From Crocodylus rhombifer (lineage: Eukaryota; Chordata; Crocodylia; Crocodylidae), in the NCBI GenBank assembly GCA_038503035.1, contig JAVSML010024710.1:62001-126000 (forward strand): DNA of 64,000 nucleotides, given 5' to 3'. The stretch's first letter is position 1. Each line of letters opens with the position of its first letter. Made by a program: the position numbers and the translations under genes. The notes under the pieces are model-generated. The model worked only from the letters and a program-made list of their open reading frames with translations. It searched no databases and was not told where the DNA came from. Below, in pieces: positions 25,767-37,162 of the stretch.

Positions 25767-26924
25767 AGCTTAGGAGAAGCAGTGATGGTGCAGACACAAT
25801 GCTGGGGAAGCAGGGAAAAAAACATACAGCTGGAAACAGTCCAGCCCTTTCTGCCCAGCCCCTGTACAAACATAGGCAACACCCTCAAATTCCACAGGCT
25901 TAATCTGGCCCATGACCTATATGTTGCCAACCTTGGCACATACCATTAATACCTTTCCAAACACAAAACTCTGGGCCCAATTTTCACTTTTGCTCCTGCT
26001 TTGGACAACAGACTTGAGTATGAGTTTTTATTCCTGGAGATCTGGGAAGGGCAGATTTATTTTCCTTCTTGTCATCGAACAACAGCAAGCAGCTCTGGAA
26101 AGATAGGTCGCATCAGTTTTGTTACAGCCATACAACTTTCTCAGTCTACTCAAAAGCACAGAATCCAACCTACACAAGCGTTAAGGTCAGTCTGTTTAAA
26201 CTTTTAGGAAGATGACCTAGGTATGAACATGAGCATGAATTCCCTCCTAAAATACAGCGACTCATTGACTCTTCAGCAGCTAAACCAACCATCTTAAGAA
26301 CTTTCATAGAGAGGTAACAAGATTCACTAGAGATCTAAAGAAAGAGAGAGCAGTACTCAAATCATAAACAACTGAGTTGTAGTACAGTCACTAATGGAAC
26401 ATACTTTTTTATGCTACTGAGCAAAGTGGGAGTACATGTTTTCAGCAATGGTAGTGTTATGGATTGTGAACTGGTCCATTTGATGACAGAATGAAACTCC
26501 ATACTTTTACATCATATTTCATCAAGACAATACAAGAATACCATAATTCCTTTTAAAATGAGATTTTTTCATCTGTTCATGTTATATAGATGCAACAAGA
26601 GTCTTAACACACATTTTCATTAAAAGTAAGCAAATGGTAGAAATTAAAATTTTAGTTCTCTTGTAGTATCAGATTGTAATCTGCTGTAGCAACAAATTCA
26701 GTTCCAGAGACTGACTGCGTGTGGTATGTCTTATTTGTTATAAGTTGTCATGCTTTTAATTTCACTGACTGACATTTTCTAGTATTAGAATACAACACAG
26801 AAATGCAATTCAAAATAACAAATATTTCAAGTCAGAATTCTTTGTCTTTTTTGAAGCCTAAATCTGGTTTAAATCATTTAGGCATCACCATATTTCTACC
26901 CATCACCTTTGGATGTTGTTTTTA

Positions 26925-27790
26925 GGAACACTGGGCAAGTCAGGAACTTCAGGGGGGAGGGGGAGTGTCATTAAGTCCAGTCTCTTGCTATTGCAGGCAA
27001 ACATGTTACTTAACCTCTCCCATAAACTGACCAAAGTCCTCCATAAAAATAGCTAGGATTTTTGGCACATTACTTCTACTGGGAAGCTGCTCCAGAATTA
27101 CTTCTAATTTTTAGCTTAAGTCTATACACACAGAGTTTACACTTTTTTGTGCGTCAGTACTAGCTATTAGCTTAAACAACTTTTCTCTTTCCTGGTAAAC
27201 CCCTCCCCCATGCATTTAAGGAGAGAAATCATGTCCCCTCTCACAGGCATCATTTTGCTACGATTAAGTTAGCCATGCCCTTTGGGTCTCTTCTCTCATG
27301 AGAGGCACCTCTACTCCCCTGATCATTGTTGAAACCCTTCTTCACAACTCTTTCAGTTTGAATTTATCTTTTTTGAACATGGGAAAATTGTATGCAGTAT
27401 ATCAGATGAGGGAAAATCTACAGCACCTTGTACAATGGGATTAATACTTCCTTATCTCTCTACTGGAAATATTTAGCCTGATTGTATTTGTCTTTTTCAT
27501 GGTAGATCACACCAGCAACTCAGTCATCCTATGATTAACTAGTTCTTAGCTCCTCCTTTTTAACTCAAACTGATGAGTGATGACCTCCCATTTTACAAAT
27601 GATCATCGTTTTCTACAATTAAAATTTATCCTACTTTTATTCAGTTTTCAAAGTCATTCAGTTCTTTCAAAATGAGATCCTAATCCCCCTCTGATTGATC
27701 ATGCCTAACTCTGTCTTATCGGCATTATTACTGAAGTCCAGATAAATGAAATCACCCATATTTTTGTCTAAAAAATCAATTATCGAAAGA
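26925..27790 (-). mobile_element. Ancient L3-like CR1 LINE relic
   Basis: On the minus strand this is a decayed LINE 3' region. On the plus strand, CATCACCTTTGG..., CTGGGAAGCTGCTCCAGAAT, GAGAGAAATCATGTCCCCTC, TCTTTTTTGAACATGGG and CCTTGTACAATGGGATTAAT follow the order known for L3/CR1-type LINE 3' halves. No open reading frame remains. It is much older than the CR1 copies at 30818 and 53776. Confidence 0.75.
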
Positions 27791-27916
27791 TAGTAACAGG
27801 TTAGCTTGGCCTGTTCTACCTGGGGGAAACACAGGTTGCATTATCATATATTCAATGTTCCTCCATGGTTTTAAATATTCTTTTCTTAAAATTTTATTCT
27901 AAGCCTTGCACATGGC

Positions 27917-28990
27917 TAGTGTTCCACATTCTCAATTTTTACCAATTTTCACTGATAAATTCTGATTTTTTTAAAGTCATTCAGTTTTTACTGATTTACA
28001 CGCGTTTTTCAGTTCAAATCCCTGTTAATCTACCCATTCCCCAGTTGTGCCAGTTAACAGGGATTTGAACTGAAAAAAGGTGGTGCTGGTAAGGTAAAAG
28101 TGCCCCTGTGCCAGTTACCTGAGGCACAGGTTTCCAGCCAGACATGGGGGGGCGGTGGGGGCAGCCACATGTGGAGCAGGGGATGGGAGGGTGGCGGTGG
28201 CCACACAGGGACCAGAGGAGGGTGGCTAGAGCTGCTGCCTGGGGGCACAGGGCTCCCAACTCTGACCCCAGCTGCAGCAGGCTAGAGAAATCGTTCCCAG
28301 GGCAAGCTGCACCCTGGCAGCTCTGGCTTCAGCCCTGCCCCAGGTGCTGGGAGAGCCTGGCCCCACTCCCTGTGGCAGGTGCTGGACCCAGCTGCTCCAC
28401 AAAGGCCCATGAGGATGGAGCCACTGCCTGGAGGCATGGGGCTCCCAGCTCTGGCCCAAGGTGGGGTGGGAGGTGCCAGTGCCAGGATCGCCCCTCTCCA
28501 TCCACATATAGCCACGCACCACTCCCCCATCCCCACAAATGTTAGGGCAGCCCAGCAGCAGGCTGCTGCAGCAGGGGGGAGAGATGAGAACGAACCCAGG
28601 AAAGAAAGGCAGGGCACGGTGCCTTGTGGTTCCTGCCACTGATCCGGAGGCATGCCTCCCCCCCCCAGAAAAGCCTGGCACAGACCCCCAGCCTGCAGCC
28701 CTCCCAGGGGGTGCGTGGCAAAAGCCACACACCCCCACCAACTCCCCCCGCTTTGCTCCCTGCTGCAGCCCCAGGAGTGGGCGACACACTGTGCTGTTCC
28801 CCTCCCCCTGCCCCTTCCCTAGTCCCAGCCTTACTCCTTCCCTCCATCACTACCAATTTTTCTCCAATTTAAACTGATTTTTCCCATTTTCTTCCTTTTA
28901 TCCTGATTCCATCCTGGTTTTTATGTTATGAAGATAAACTCTGAAAATTCGAAGGGGGGGGTTAATAAAAACTGAGAATGTGGAACACTA
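27917..28990. mobile_element. DNA element with 25-bp TIRs and GC-rich core
   Basis: The left end starts TAGTGTTCCACATTCTCA and the right end is its inverted copy; the arms match over about 25 bp with one mismatch. The flanks ACATGGCT / ACATGAAG may be a decayed 8-bp duplication. The termini are AT-rich, with repeated ACTGATTT motifs. The core is GC-rich and holds overlapping open frames that look compositional. A perfect hairpin lies at 28005-28077. Confidence 0.75.
28005..28077. repeat. Perfect 24-bp inverted repeat with 25-nt loop
   Basis: The arm at 28005-28028 (begins TTTTTCAGTTCAAATCCC) is exactly complementary to 28054-28077, around a 25-base loop at 28029-28053. Confidence 0.95.
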
Positions 28991-29122
28991 CATGAAGCTC
29001 AAGTAAGTCATTTTCAGGCAAGGTAAGTGTCAAACTAGACAGTACTTCATGTAAGATCATTGGGCACTTTTACACATGCTCAGGGGAGGGGGGGAGGCAG
29101 GCTACCACACTAACTAAGCATT

Positions 29123-29260
29123 GTGTATCTTGCGTATCAGCATCCCCACACTTAAAAATGGTGGCAGGGCACTTGAACCAAAGCTTGTTCAACAAGCTTT
29201 AGTTCAAGAGCCCCTGCCCACCACCATCTTTAAGCATGGAAATGCTGATACACAAGACAC
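29123..29260. repeat. Long imperfect palindrome (foldback/MITE)
   Basis: The arms pair from GTGTATCTTGCGTATCAGC on the left to GCTGATACACAAGACAC on the right, centred on AAGCTTGTTCAACAAGCTT near 29190. The central part is the same module as 11019-11116. Confidence 0.85.
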
Positions 29261-29292
29261 AGGAGACTGGAGCACAGCAGTTGCTACATTCC

Positions 29293-29318
29293 AGCAGACT
29301 CAATTAATTGAGTCTGCT
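29293..29318. repeat. Perfect 26-bp palindrome
   Basis: Each half is the 13 bases AGCAGACTCAATT, and the two halves form an uninterrupted self-complementary sequence just beyond the larger palindrome. Confidence 0.95.
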
Positions 29319-30817
29319 CTGAATCCAGCATGTCAGAGTAACCTCCATGCATGTGGATCAGCACCCACAGTCAATTACACCGCAATACTGTTTTACTCTA
29401 TTTTAAGAACACTTAAGCACTTATTTACACTTTTAAGTAACTGAATATAAGAAAACTTTTTAATTTTTTTTCCAAAAACTGAATAGCACAATCATGCAAA
29501 TTAAAGGTCTTATGCTTATAAATTTGCTGCTGAAAATATTTTAGAACAAACCAAACTCAAGTGTGATGGACTCGCCTGAAGTTCAAAATTCAAACTATCT
29601 GAAATGTAACCAACAAAAACGAAGGCTTAAAGTGTCAATTTCTTTTGCTTTTTAAACAAAAAAGTATGCTGGAGAGTTCTCCCAAGACATCAATGAACAA
29701 ATAAAAACATCTATGCTACAATCAGCAGTTATAAATAGTGCTCAAGAAAAATAAGTGTGTTTAAACAAATAAGATCGTGTCACATAAAGGTGGGAAAAAA
29801 CCCACACCTGCAAAATTCTGAACTACACTGTACCAGACTTGTGTTTCCACATTCCTGTTTTCAATAAGAATGGTGCACTGTGCCACAACTTGTATTATTG
29901 TGCCAACTTTCTACAGATTTTCCCTCCTAGGAAATTAGCAAATATGAATCTGCATAGTTGACTCTAAGGCAGTTGCTATTGAATTTGAGAACTTTCACGC
30001 TGAAGAAAATGTAACACTAGTCTTTATAAACAGTCCAGTTCTAATTCATACATTTTATTATTTTCCTTCCCATTTTTGTGGAAGCTAAGTTTTCTCGAGC
30101 CTTCTTCAAAAATGATTTTCGTAAGCTGACCAAATGAGTATGATTCAATTATTTAAATGGTCGATATTTAAGAGGTTTGAGGAATCTGTTAGCTAAAGGA
30201 ATAAACTGACCAGAATATATCAAAGGAGTTTCTCCAGCAACCAATGTTGAAAAATTAGCAAGTTTTATTAATTACAATTAAAGCAGAAGGCAAACTTGAA
30301 TGCTTGCTCTTCTAAGAATCTCTGAATATACTCTTCGATCTAATCAGTTAAGACTTCCCACTATATCAAGCAGAACTTGGGAGTTTTAATGGCAGTAAAA
30401 AGTCAGCAAAACACACCCGGCAATATTCCTGGCGCAACAGAGAAAAACAAACCCATTTATTACCCACTTTTTCATTCTGTTCTAATGCTGTGTTTATGAC
30501 ATAGTGGTCAGAATACTAATGGCCTACAAACCCAAACTTCAGGATTTTTTTTTAAATGTTGACATATATACTCACTTCCTTAACAATTCTGCACTAGCAA
30601 TCCTTGCATTTTAAATTTCACTTCACTAAATACCTATTATATAAACTGTAAGATATTATATATTATTATTGCATTCAAGTTAGGAACTACCAGGTGGAAT
30701 TCTATGATTTGTGTTAAATGAGGTCAGGCTTTGTGATCATAAAGTTCAATTCTGACTTAAAAAAAGAGGAATATTTTGAAAATCTCAGATAATTCTTTGA
30801 AAATCTCTCACTCAATG

Positions 30818-31768
30818 CACATTGTTCAACATCTTCATCAACGACTTGGATGAGGGGGTAAAAAGCACCCCGTTTAAATTTGCTGATGACACTAAGATGT
30901 GGGGGGACATGGGCACATTGGAAGCATGCAACAGGCTACAATCAGACCTAGACAGGTTACAAGGGTGGGTGGACGAGAATGGGATGGGTTTCAACACAGA
31001 CAAGTGCAAGGTGATGCACCTCGGGAGGAACAACCGGCACCATACCTACAGGTTGGGGAACTCCCCTCTTGTCAGCACAGAGGCGGAAAGGGATCTGGGG
31101 GTCATCATTGACTCCAAGATGAACATGGGCCGGCAGTGTGGGGAGGCAGTTAGGAAGGCCAACCGCACCTTGGCATGCATCCATAGATGCATCTCGAGCA
31201 GGTCCAAAGAGGTGATCCTCCCCCTCTATGCGGCACTGGTCAGGCCGCAGCTGGAGTATTGCGTCCAGTTCTGGGCGCCACACTTCAAGAGGGATGTTGA
31301 CAGCATGGAGAGGGTCCAGAGGAGGGCCACTCGTATGATCAGGGGACAGCAGGGCAGGCCCTATGAGGAGAGGCTACGGGACCTGAACCTGTTCAGCCTC
31401 CAAAAGAGAAGGCTGAGGGGGGATCTTGTGGCCTGTTATAAACTAGTCAGGGGGGATCAGCAGGCATTGGGGGAGTCACTGTTCCCCCGAGCACCGCCAG
31501 GAGCGACCAGGAATAATGGTCACAGGCTGGCAGAGGGTAGGTTTAGGTTAGATATCAGGAGGCGCTACTTCACGGTCAGGGCGGCTAGGGTCTGGAACCA
31601 ACTTCCAAGAGAAGTGGTGCTCACTCCTACCCTGGGGGTGTTTAAGAGGAGGTTAGATGAACATCTTGCTGGGGTCATTTGACTCCAGTACTCTTTCCTG
31701 CCATGGCAGGGGGTTGGACCAGATGATCTGCTCAGGTCCCTTCCGACCCTAGAAACTATGAAACTATT
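30818..31768 (+). mobile_element. 5'-truncated CR1 LINE
   Basis: The copy begins abruptly in the RT domain ([20 protein letters not shown], then DDTKMWG) and stays open for 286 codons (30822-31682), to the same C-terminal stop as the intact copy at 53776-56847. It then runs through a CR1 3' UTR ending CTAGAAACTATGAAACTATT. It lacks ORF1, the endonuclease and most of the RT, as expected of target-primed reverse transcription stopping early. High similarity to the longer copy indicates recent insertion. It is antisense to VAPA. Confidence 0.92.
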
Positions 31769-32629
31769 ACTAACACTTGGCCTCCAGATTAAGTGTATCC
31801 TTTTATAAATCATAAAATCACAACTGCTGATAGCCTGCTTCGTCCGTGTTTTCCTCTGTAAAGCAAAATTTCATTTTACAATGCAATTAGCATGCCTGTT
31901 ATTTTCTGTTATTTTTATTCAGGAACATTTGCTTCCCCTCTGAGAAAGATGAGAAAGCAAGATTTGGTGGCACCTTGGGAAGAGTCAAAATAGAGGTAAA
32001 AGATGACCCCACCAAAAGCACACTCAAATTAGGTAGTTAGATCACATTTAAAGAGTTCAAATCCTGCCTACACAAAAAGGCAGCCTGGGCCAGTTTTGGC
32101 AACAGATCTTGAGGGCAGGGGGATGGATTTATCAGTGAGCTATTTTTACTCTGAAGTTTAACCTACTCAATTTGCAGTAATGCATACCCTGTAGCTTTTA
32201 ACATTACCAAAAGCTGTGCAATGATTACAAAAAAATATTACTGAACTATGGTCTTTATCTGATACTTATTAGCAACCTTCAGGAACCTCAATGCTAGACA
32301 ATAAGGTAGAAAATATTTTCCTGAAAAAAAAATCAGTCACCTAACCATATTAATTGGCAAGAACGCTGATTATTATCATCAGATAATTTTATGCTCAGAG
32401 TTAGAAATGAACTTTACCTGTAGACATGGCTAGAGTTAATGATAGCAATCTATAATAACAGATCAAAGTGCTCCTAGCAGAGATCAGGGGTTAATATTCA
32501 AATGCTTACTTATCCAGTTAATTTCTACCAGAAAACAACACAAAACTAGGAATCTTAAAAATCATACTACTGTCTGTATTTTCTCTCTGGCCTGGAAAGA
32601 TACTTTGTTTACACTGTTAAGTAAACTGC

Positions 32630-32740
32630 ACAAGAGTAGAACAGAAGAGTTGAAAGAGACCTCAAGAGCCCCCCACAGTAAGCAGTGCAGAGATGCAAAA
32701 GTCTTAAACCATCCCAAGACATAACTATCCCATGCGTGTA
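32630..32740 (-). mobile_element. Possible CR1/L3-like 3' relic
   Basis: AGTTGAAAGAGACCTCAAGAG and the following text resemble a decayed CR1/L3 3' end in reverse orientation. Short and weak. Confidence 0.35.
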
Positions 32741-33906
32741 ACAGGGATGTCAATAAAAAATATTTCATGAGACTAATCCTTACTCAAAAGAGAACTTTTT
32801 AAAATCTGAAATTGCTCCTTTTCAAAAGCCAGTAAATTACTGGAACTATGATCATAAGTAAAATACCACTTGCTAACACTTTGAAGAGTCACTATCATGG
32901 CAATTAATCCCCAGATTCAATCATGCTATATACATATATTTCCATAATTTTTTAATTCCAAAGAAAACAGTGCATTTGTATTCATTTTTCTCTGCAGGAT
33001 TTGAACCCAAGGAGTACATAAATTAGCTAATCTCGCTTCATTTTCCAAGATGAGAAAAACAAACTACCTTAATCCACTGAATACATTTTTAACATCCTAA
33101 GTGTTTACATCTTAAGTTATTTTTTAATTTACTTCCTCTACAAAAATGGAATAGTCTTGACAGAAGAGAATATACTTGGTAATAAATGCTTAAAAAACCT
33201 CAAAATTAAATATGTTGAATATTCAACAGGTTACCTTAAACAGAATGTGAAGGCAAATTGAAACAGGCCATAAATGTTTCTAATACATACTGGCAAAACA
33301 ACTGACTTGTCAGTGATGAACGCTATATTTTGAAATAATTTTGATAGTAGAGGTAAAAACACACCTCATTACATGGTTTACAGTTGGAGCTTATGGATAA
33401 AAAAGGTCTGCCACCCCAAAAAGTAACTTTAATACAAAATATCCATTATTTTTTCCAACTTATGAATATAGGTATATTCAAAACAAGCCTTTATCAATCT
33501 GAAGAGTACCAAGATCCTAAGATAGAGCTAGAGAGATTTAAAAAGAAACCTGTAGTACCAATATTTAAGTAGGTGACTTTTTTTAGAAAAATGGAATATA
33601 TATTTTTACCCTCAAGAGATTCATGGAGTTAAAATTACAGCTTCTTCAAATGTGTTTCACAGAACCAGAACTCCAGATAAATGTAATTTTATCACATAGT
33701 TAGGTGAAAATAACCTATATTAAAGATAGCAGATGTTCCACTTTCCAGTCTAAAAGTTTTTAAAGCAAATAATGTGTTCCAAAATCTACAGTACAACTAG
33801 AGGATTACATTCTCAAATCTCAATTTGTATACTAAATACTTTAGCGTAAAATAAGGGAAAATGCTCATTTAAGGCACTAGCATGATTCACAAATTTTAAA
33901 AAAAAC

Positions 33907-33926
33907 CCACACACACGCACACACGC
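33907..33926. repeat. (CA)n-like microsatellite
   Basis: Short CACACACACGCACACACGCG tract. Confidence 0.85.
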
Positions 33927-35764
33927 GACCAGGCTGCTGCAAGAGAGAGAAATTTGAAGTTATCAGCTCTGCCAGTGACACACTGAGACTATCAGGAATT
34001 CATTTCACCTTTGTATCTGGCTTTCACCATTAAGTTTAAAGAAAAAATAAAATCATATTGTAAAACATTTGGAAGTGAAAAACCATCACATAATGAACAG
34101 ATGAACCTGATTAATTTTACAAACTCATAGAATCGGCTATGACTGGCTCTATGAAGAAACAGAACTGGTCTTATGCCATTCAAGCAAGGGGGTTTTAAGT
34201 CAGACATCTGTAGTGACTACAGATACTAAAAACAATGGATTTTAAACTTATTCATGGGAATCATTCCCAAAACACAGCAATGATAATGGGATACTTTTTT
34301 TAGACCCTTCTGAACCAAATTTTACTAAGTCTGGGGGAAAAAAAGGGACCAAGAGTTGAGTATGAATCAAGCTATTTGTCAGTGGTCAAAGGTACTTTGT
34401 CTCTATAAAACTCATAAGTAGATTTCTGTTTGACATTAGTATTTTCAGGAATGCTATTAGTAATGCCATGGTACTTTGCTGAGTGAGCCACTGGAAAAAT
34501 CTAGGCAAATCAGTTATAATCACAAAAACAAGAGTTTACCAAAGCTACCCAACTTTTTGACGCATTAGATTTGAACCAGCACATATTTTATGGGACAATG
34601 CCTCTTTCCAATCTGAGACCACATGATTTAGAGCTTCACTCTGTCAATACCTTACAGTCAATGTTATTTCATTAGGAAAGAAAAAGTTGTTTTCAGTATG
34701 CACACTGAGCGATGAAATCAGACAGGTACGTGCTGGGATAGCAGCATGTTGGAACAGCGCACAGGTCTATGTGAACTGATGTACTGATTTTCGCACGCGT
34801 CTAAACGACTGCACACTGCTGTGCTTCAAAGCATGCGTGTGCTTTCACACGTGGCCTTCCACAAAAGCCTTCCCAAGACCTTCTAAATGGAAAAAAATAG
34901 CTTCCACTTACAATTCGTACTTCTGCTGCTCTAGTGGTTCATGCTGAGAGTATTAATTAGCTTGCTCCTAGGCTTCATATGTACCTGGCCGCCCAATACG
35001 TCAAGGACAACAACTCTTAACTCCCCCCCCAGTCTGTTTCTCATCCATTACCGCTGCTTCCTTTCAACTCGGGAGGATATTCTGCATGAACAGGCCTACA
35101 CCATGACACCTTCACCTCTGCTTTGCTTTAACACGCACCCGCCCTCTCTCACCCTGCCCTTCTTGGGTAAACCCAGCACCCGGAATCCAGAAGAGGTGCA
35201 GCCGCCCTGCAGAGCAGCAAGCTGGCATTTTTTAAACGATTCCCTTGCAAGATCTCAAAGGCAGTGTTGTCACCAGATGGACGCCCGGTTCCTCCCACCC
35301 TTTATGGGCTGCAAAGGGGCAACTTTCCAAAATGACACCGTCCAAAATATTCCCAGAGGGCTGCCCTGGCGGGAGGGGGCGGGGGCGTGCATGCAGCGGA
35401 CAGCTCGGGGGATATGTTTTCATCCCAGGCTCTGTCCTCGACGTGGCAGCGCATCCCCCCCAGTGCCTCAAGGGAACTACCCCCAACTCATAGCCGCCCG
35501 GGGCGGAGACGCTCCTCCAGCCCCGGCGTCAACAGTTCGATGCGGCGGGGACAGGGCCCAGAGGTGCCGGGGGAGCCCCACCCGCCGCGCCCCGCCCCGC
35601 CCCAGGGACCTGGCGGGGCCGGGCCGGGCCGGGCCTAAGCAGCGCTGACGGCCCCGCAAGATGGCGGCGGGGCCGCGTCCCGCTCTGCGCTCGCGCCGGG
35701 CTGAGCCGTGGCCCTTCCCCCCACCACCCCGCCGCAGTCGCCGCCGCCCCGACCCTGGCCGCAC

Positions 35765-35840
35765 CTTTAAATTTGAGGTCGGTGGGCGGATCGAGCACCA
35801 GGATCTGCTCGTGCTTCGCCAGGGCCGCCGCGGCCGCCAT
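35765..35840 (-). CDS. VAPA: VAPA coding exon 1 (start codon)
   Basis: The exon carries 25 codons plus one base. It starts at an ATG at 35840-35838 in strong Kozak context (G at -3, G at +4) inside the CpG island. It encodes a short alanine-rich leader followed by AKHEQILVLDPPTDLKFK. Human VAPA has a differently composed leader before the same AKHEQ segment, so this ATG is the natural start. The exon ends in a single G at 35765, followed by a GTGCGG donor on the minus strand, and the split glycine codon is completed by exon 2. This segment forms the first strand of the MSP beta-sandwich. The 5' UTR presumably extends to roughly 35.9-36.1 kb, but no transcription start can be read directly. 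Confidence 0.95.
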
Positions 35841-36178
35841 CGCGCGCGCTGCCTCGTTCGTGGCCTCGCGCCCTCACTACGGCGGCGGTTGGCGATGGTG
35901 GGGGAGGGGCGGCGCGGCGGCAGCAGCAGCAGCTGCGGGGGGAGGAGGAGAGCAGCGGCGCTGACACTGGGGCCACAGAGCCGGGCCGATCCGAGCAGCC
36001 GCCAACGCCGCCTCGTCCCCGCTCCGTGCGCGTGCGCACGCCCCGCTCCTCTCCGCTCCCCCCGCCCTTTCCTGTCGGAACTGACTCAACGGCCAGCGTA
36101 CTGCGAACCTGAGCCAACCTCACCGCGGTGGGGGGGAGGAGGAACCAGTTGCGCCTGCGCGCTCACCCCCGCCCAGTG

Positions 36179-36186
36179 TTTGGCGC
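36179..36186 (+). promoter_or_regulatory. E2F-like site
   Basis: TTTGGCGC matches the E2F consensus TTTSSCGC. It lies about 340 bp upstream of the VAPA ATG inside the CpG island. Function is inferred from motif and position. Confidence 0.45.
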
Positions 36187-36291
36187 TTGACGGCGCACTC
36201 GATTGGGTCTCGCGCTGCCTCCGCCGAAGCGGCAGGGGGCGCGCGAGCTGGGAAAGAGTGAGACTGGCAGGGGGAAGCCAAGGAAAGAACC

Positions 36292-36301
36292 GCGCATGCG
36301 C
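36292..36301. promoter_or_regulatory. NRF1-type palindromic site
   Basis: GCGCATGCGC is the exact self-complementary NRF1 core. A related GCGCCTGCGC lies at 36151-36160. Both are in the CpG island upstream of VAPA. Confidence 0.65.
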
Positions 36302-36384
36302 GACCTACAGGGCGGAGGCTGCCGCACCCTCCGAGGGCTGCGAGCCGAAGCATACGTGCCGCCGCCGGACCGGGGGGAGCGGTT

Positions 36385-36402
36385 CATGCTGGGATTCGTA
36401 GT
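36385..36402 (-). promoter_or_regulatory. ZNF143/Staf-type site
   Basis: The minus strand reads ACTACGAATCCCAGCATG, which fits the SBS consensus class ACTAYRNNNCCCR with the downstream AGCATG extension. It is about 550 bp upstream of the VAPA ATG. Such sites are common in CpG-island and bidirectional promoters. Confidence 0.7.
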
Positions 36403-36674
36403 TTTTCCAGGGTCTGCGGTGTGCAAAGCTGTTCACACTGGCGCCCCTGCGCGGCCAGGCCAGTCTTGTCCCTGAGCAGGGGCTGGCGCAGCCCCAGGGG
36501 TATGGCCGAGGCCTGTGGCGAGGACCCAACGGTACACAGCAGCCTCTGTGGATTTTCCCCACCCCATACACCCGCTTCCAAGCTACTGGCTCTGAAGGCC
36601 CATGTGCTGCTGCCTCCAGGTGGGGAGGGCATCACAACACCCACGACAGGCAGCCCTCCACACAACCTACATCC

Positions 36675-36678
36675 CTCT
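36675..36678. repeat. Provirus target duplication CTCT (left)
   Basis: Matches 42572-42575. Four bases is the duplication size made by gammaretroviral-type integrases. Confidence 0.75.
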
Positions 36679-37142
36679 TGTTGCCGGCACAAGGTGCCCG
36701 AGGGAGGCAACAATTGGGTTCGTTGCCCAGTGTGCGTTGCACCCATAAACACACTGGGGGGAGAAGTAGACAGAGTTTATTTGAGCTCAAGTAAAAGGTG
36801 CAGGGAGACTGTATTGTCTCAAATCCTGGCCCCTAGCCCTGCAACAGTGTATATTTATACCCTGGTCACTTCCAGCAGTATTTTTCCACTAGCTGTCTCC
36901 CACCCTCATCCCCCTTTCCCTCCTCCCTTCTCTCTCTGAGCGGTGTCCTTGCATTCCACAGATAACAGTTTTCAGGGAGTTTCAGCTTGCTTGCTACCCA
37001 TCCTGTTTTCCAGTGTTACAGGAGGTTACAAAAAGTTTGGGGGGGGGCCCTGGCTCGCCTGGGCCTAGAGCAGAAGGGCTTCATCGACTCATGGTCTTCC
37101 ATCCCTCTGAGTTACCTAGGGTTATGCCCAGTGACACCAACA
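36679..37142 (-). repeat. 3' LTR of the provirus
   Basis: 464 bp, TGTTGG...GCAACA on the minus strand. TATAAATA is at 36852-36859 and the AATAAA polyadenylation signal at 36776-36781. Pairing with 42100-42571 defines the provirus. Confidence 0.95.
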
Positions 37143-37143
37143 A

Positions 37144-37155
37144 CTCCCCGCTTTG
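37144..37155 (-). other. Polypurine tract
   Basis: The minus strand reads AAAGCGGGGAG immediately before the 3' LTR, the expected plus-strand priming site. One pyrimidine interrupts it. Confidence 0.7.
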
Positions 37156-37162
37156 AGAATAC

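Larger units (their letters stand above)
14355..35764 (-). other. VAPA intron 1
   Basis: The 21.4-kb first intron runs from a GTGCGG donor to a TTGCAG acceptor. Repeats inside are listed separately. The stretches 14823-16515, 17444-19110, 19206-22643, 22868-24050, 25060-25570, 25775-26920, 29335-30815 and 31770-34900 hold no exon or RNA gene that I can support. They include scattered A/T-rich tracts and possible very old repeats. Confidence 0.75.
28..35840 (-). other. VAPA: VAPA gene, 5' part (MSP-domain exons plus one unfamiliar exon)
   Basis: VAPA is a tail-anchored ER protein. Its cytosolic MSP domain binds FFAT-motif proteins at membrane contact sites. Five minus-strand coding exons are visible: 35765-35840, 14202-14354, 6446-6549, 3446-3526 and 28-264. 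All four junctions are GT-AG and the phases fit (1, 1, 0, 0). The joined product reads residues 1-217. Exons 1-4 match VAPA closely, including AKHEQILVLDPPTDLKFKG near the N terminus and [10 protein letters not shown] in the FFAT-binding face. The canonical next segment (beginning NDMEPSK in human VAPA, from memory), the coiled coil and the C-terminal membrane anchor are not present and must lie left of base 1. Intron sizes are about 21.4, 7.7, 2.9 and 3.2 kb. VAPB is the main alternative, but the N-terminal and exon 4 residues fit VAPA better. Confidence 0.93.
35330..36530. promoter_or_regulatory. VAPA: CpG island spanning the VAPA promoter and exon 1
   Basis: There is an abrupt rise in GC content and CpG density against AT-rich surroundings, covering exon 1, the first bases of intron 1 and about 700 bp upstream. 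GC boxes occur at about 35588-35603 and 36059-36065. No TATA box is apparent near the expected start, so dispersed initiation typical of housekeeping genes is likely. Long open frames here (for example 35661-36401 on the plus strand) reflect composition. Confidence 0.9.

Noticed and set aside
34941..35648. A 235-codon plus-strand open frame
   Set aside because: It ends in the CpG island, is low complexity and has no recognisable family or splice context.
35661..36401. A 246-codon plus-strand open frame in the CpG island
   Set aside because: GC-rich sequence lacks stop codons. The real exon here is VAPA exon 1 on the minus strand, and the protein is an arginine-rich low-complexity string.
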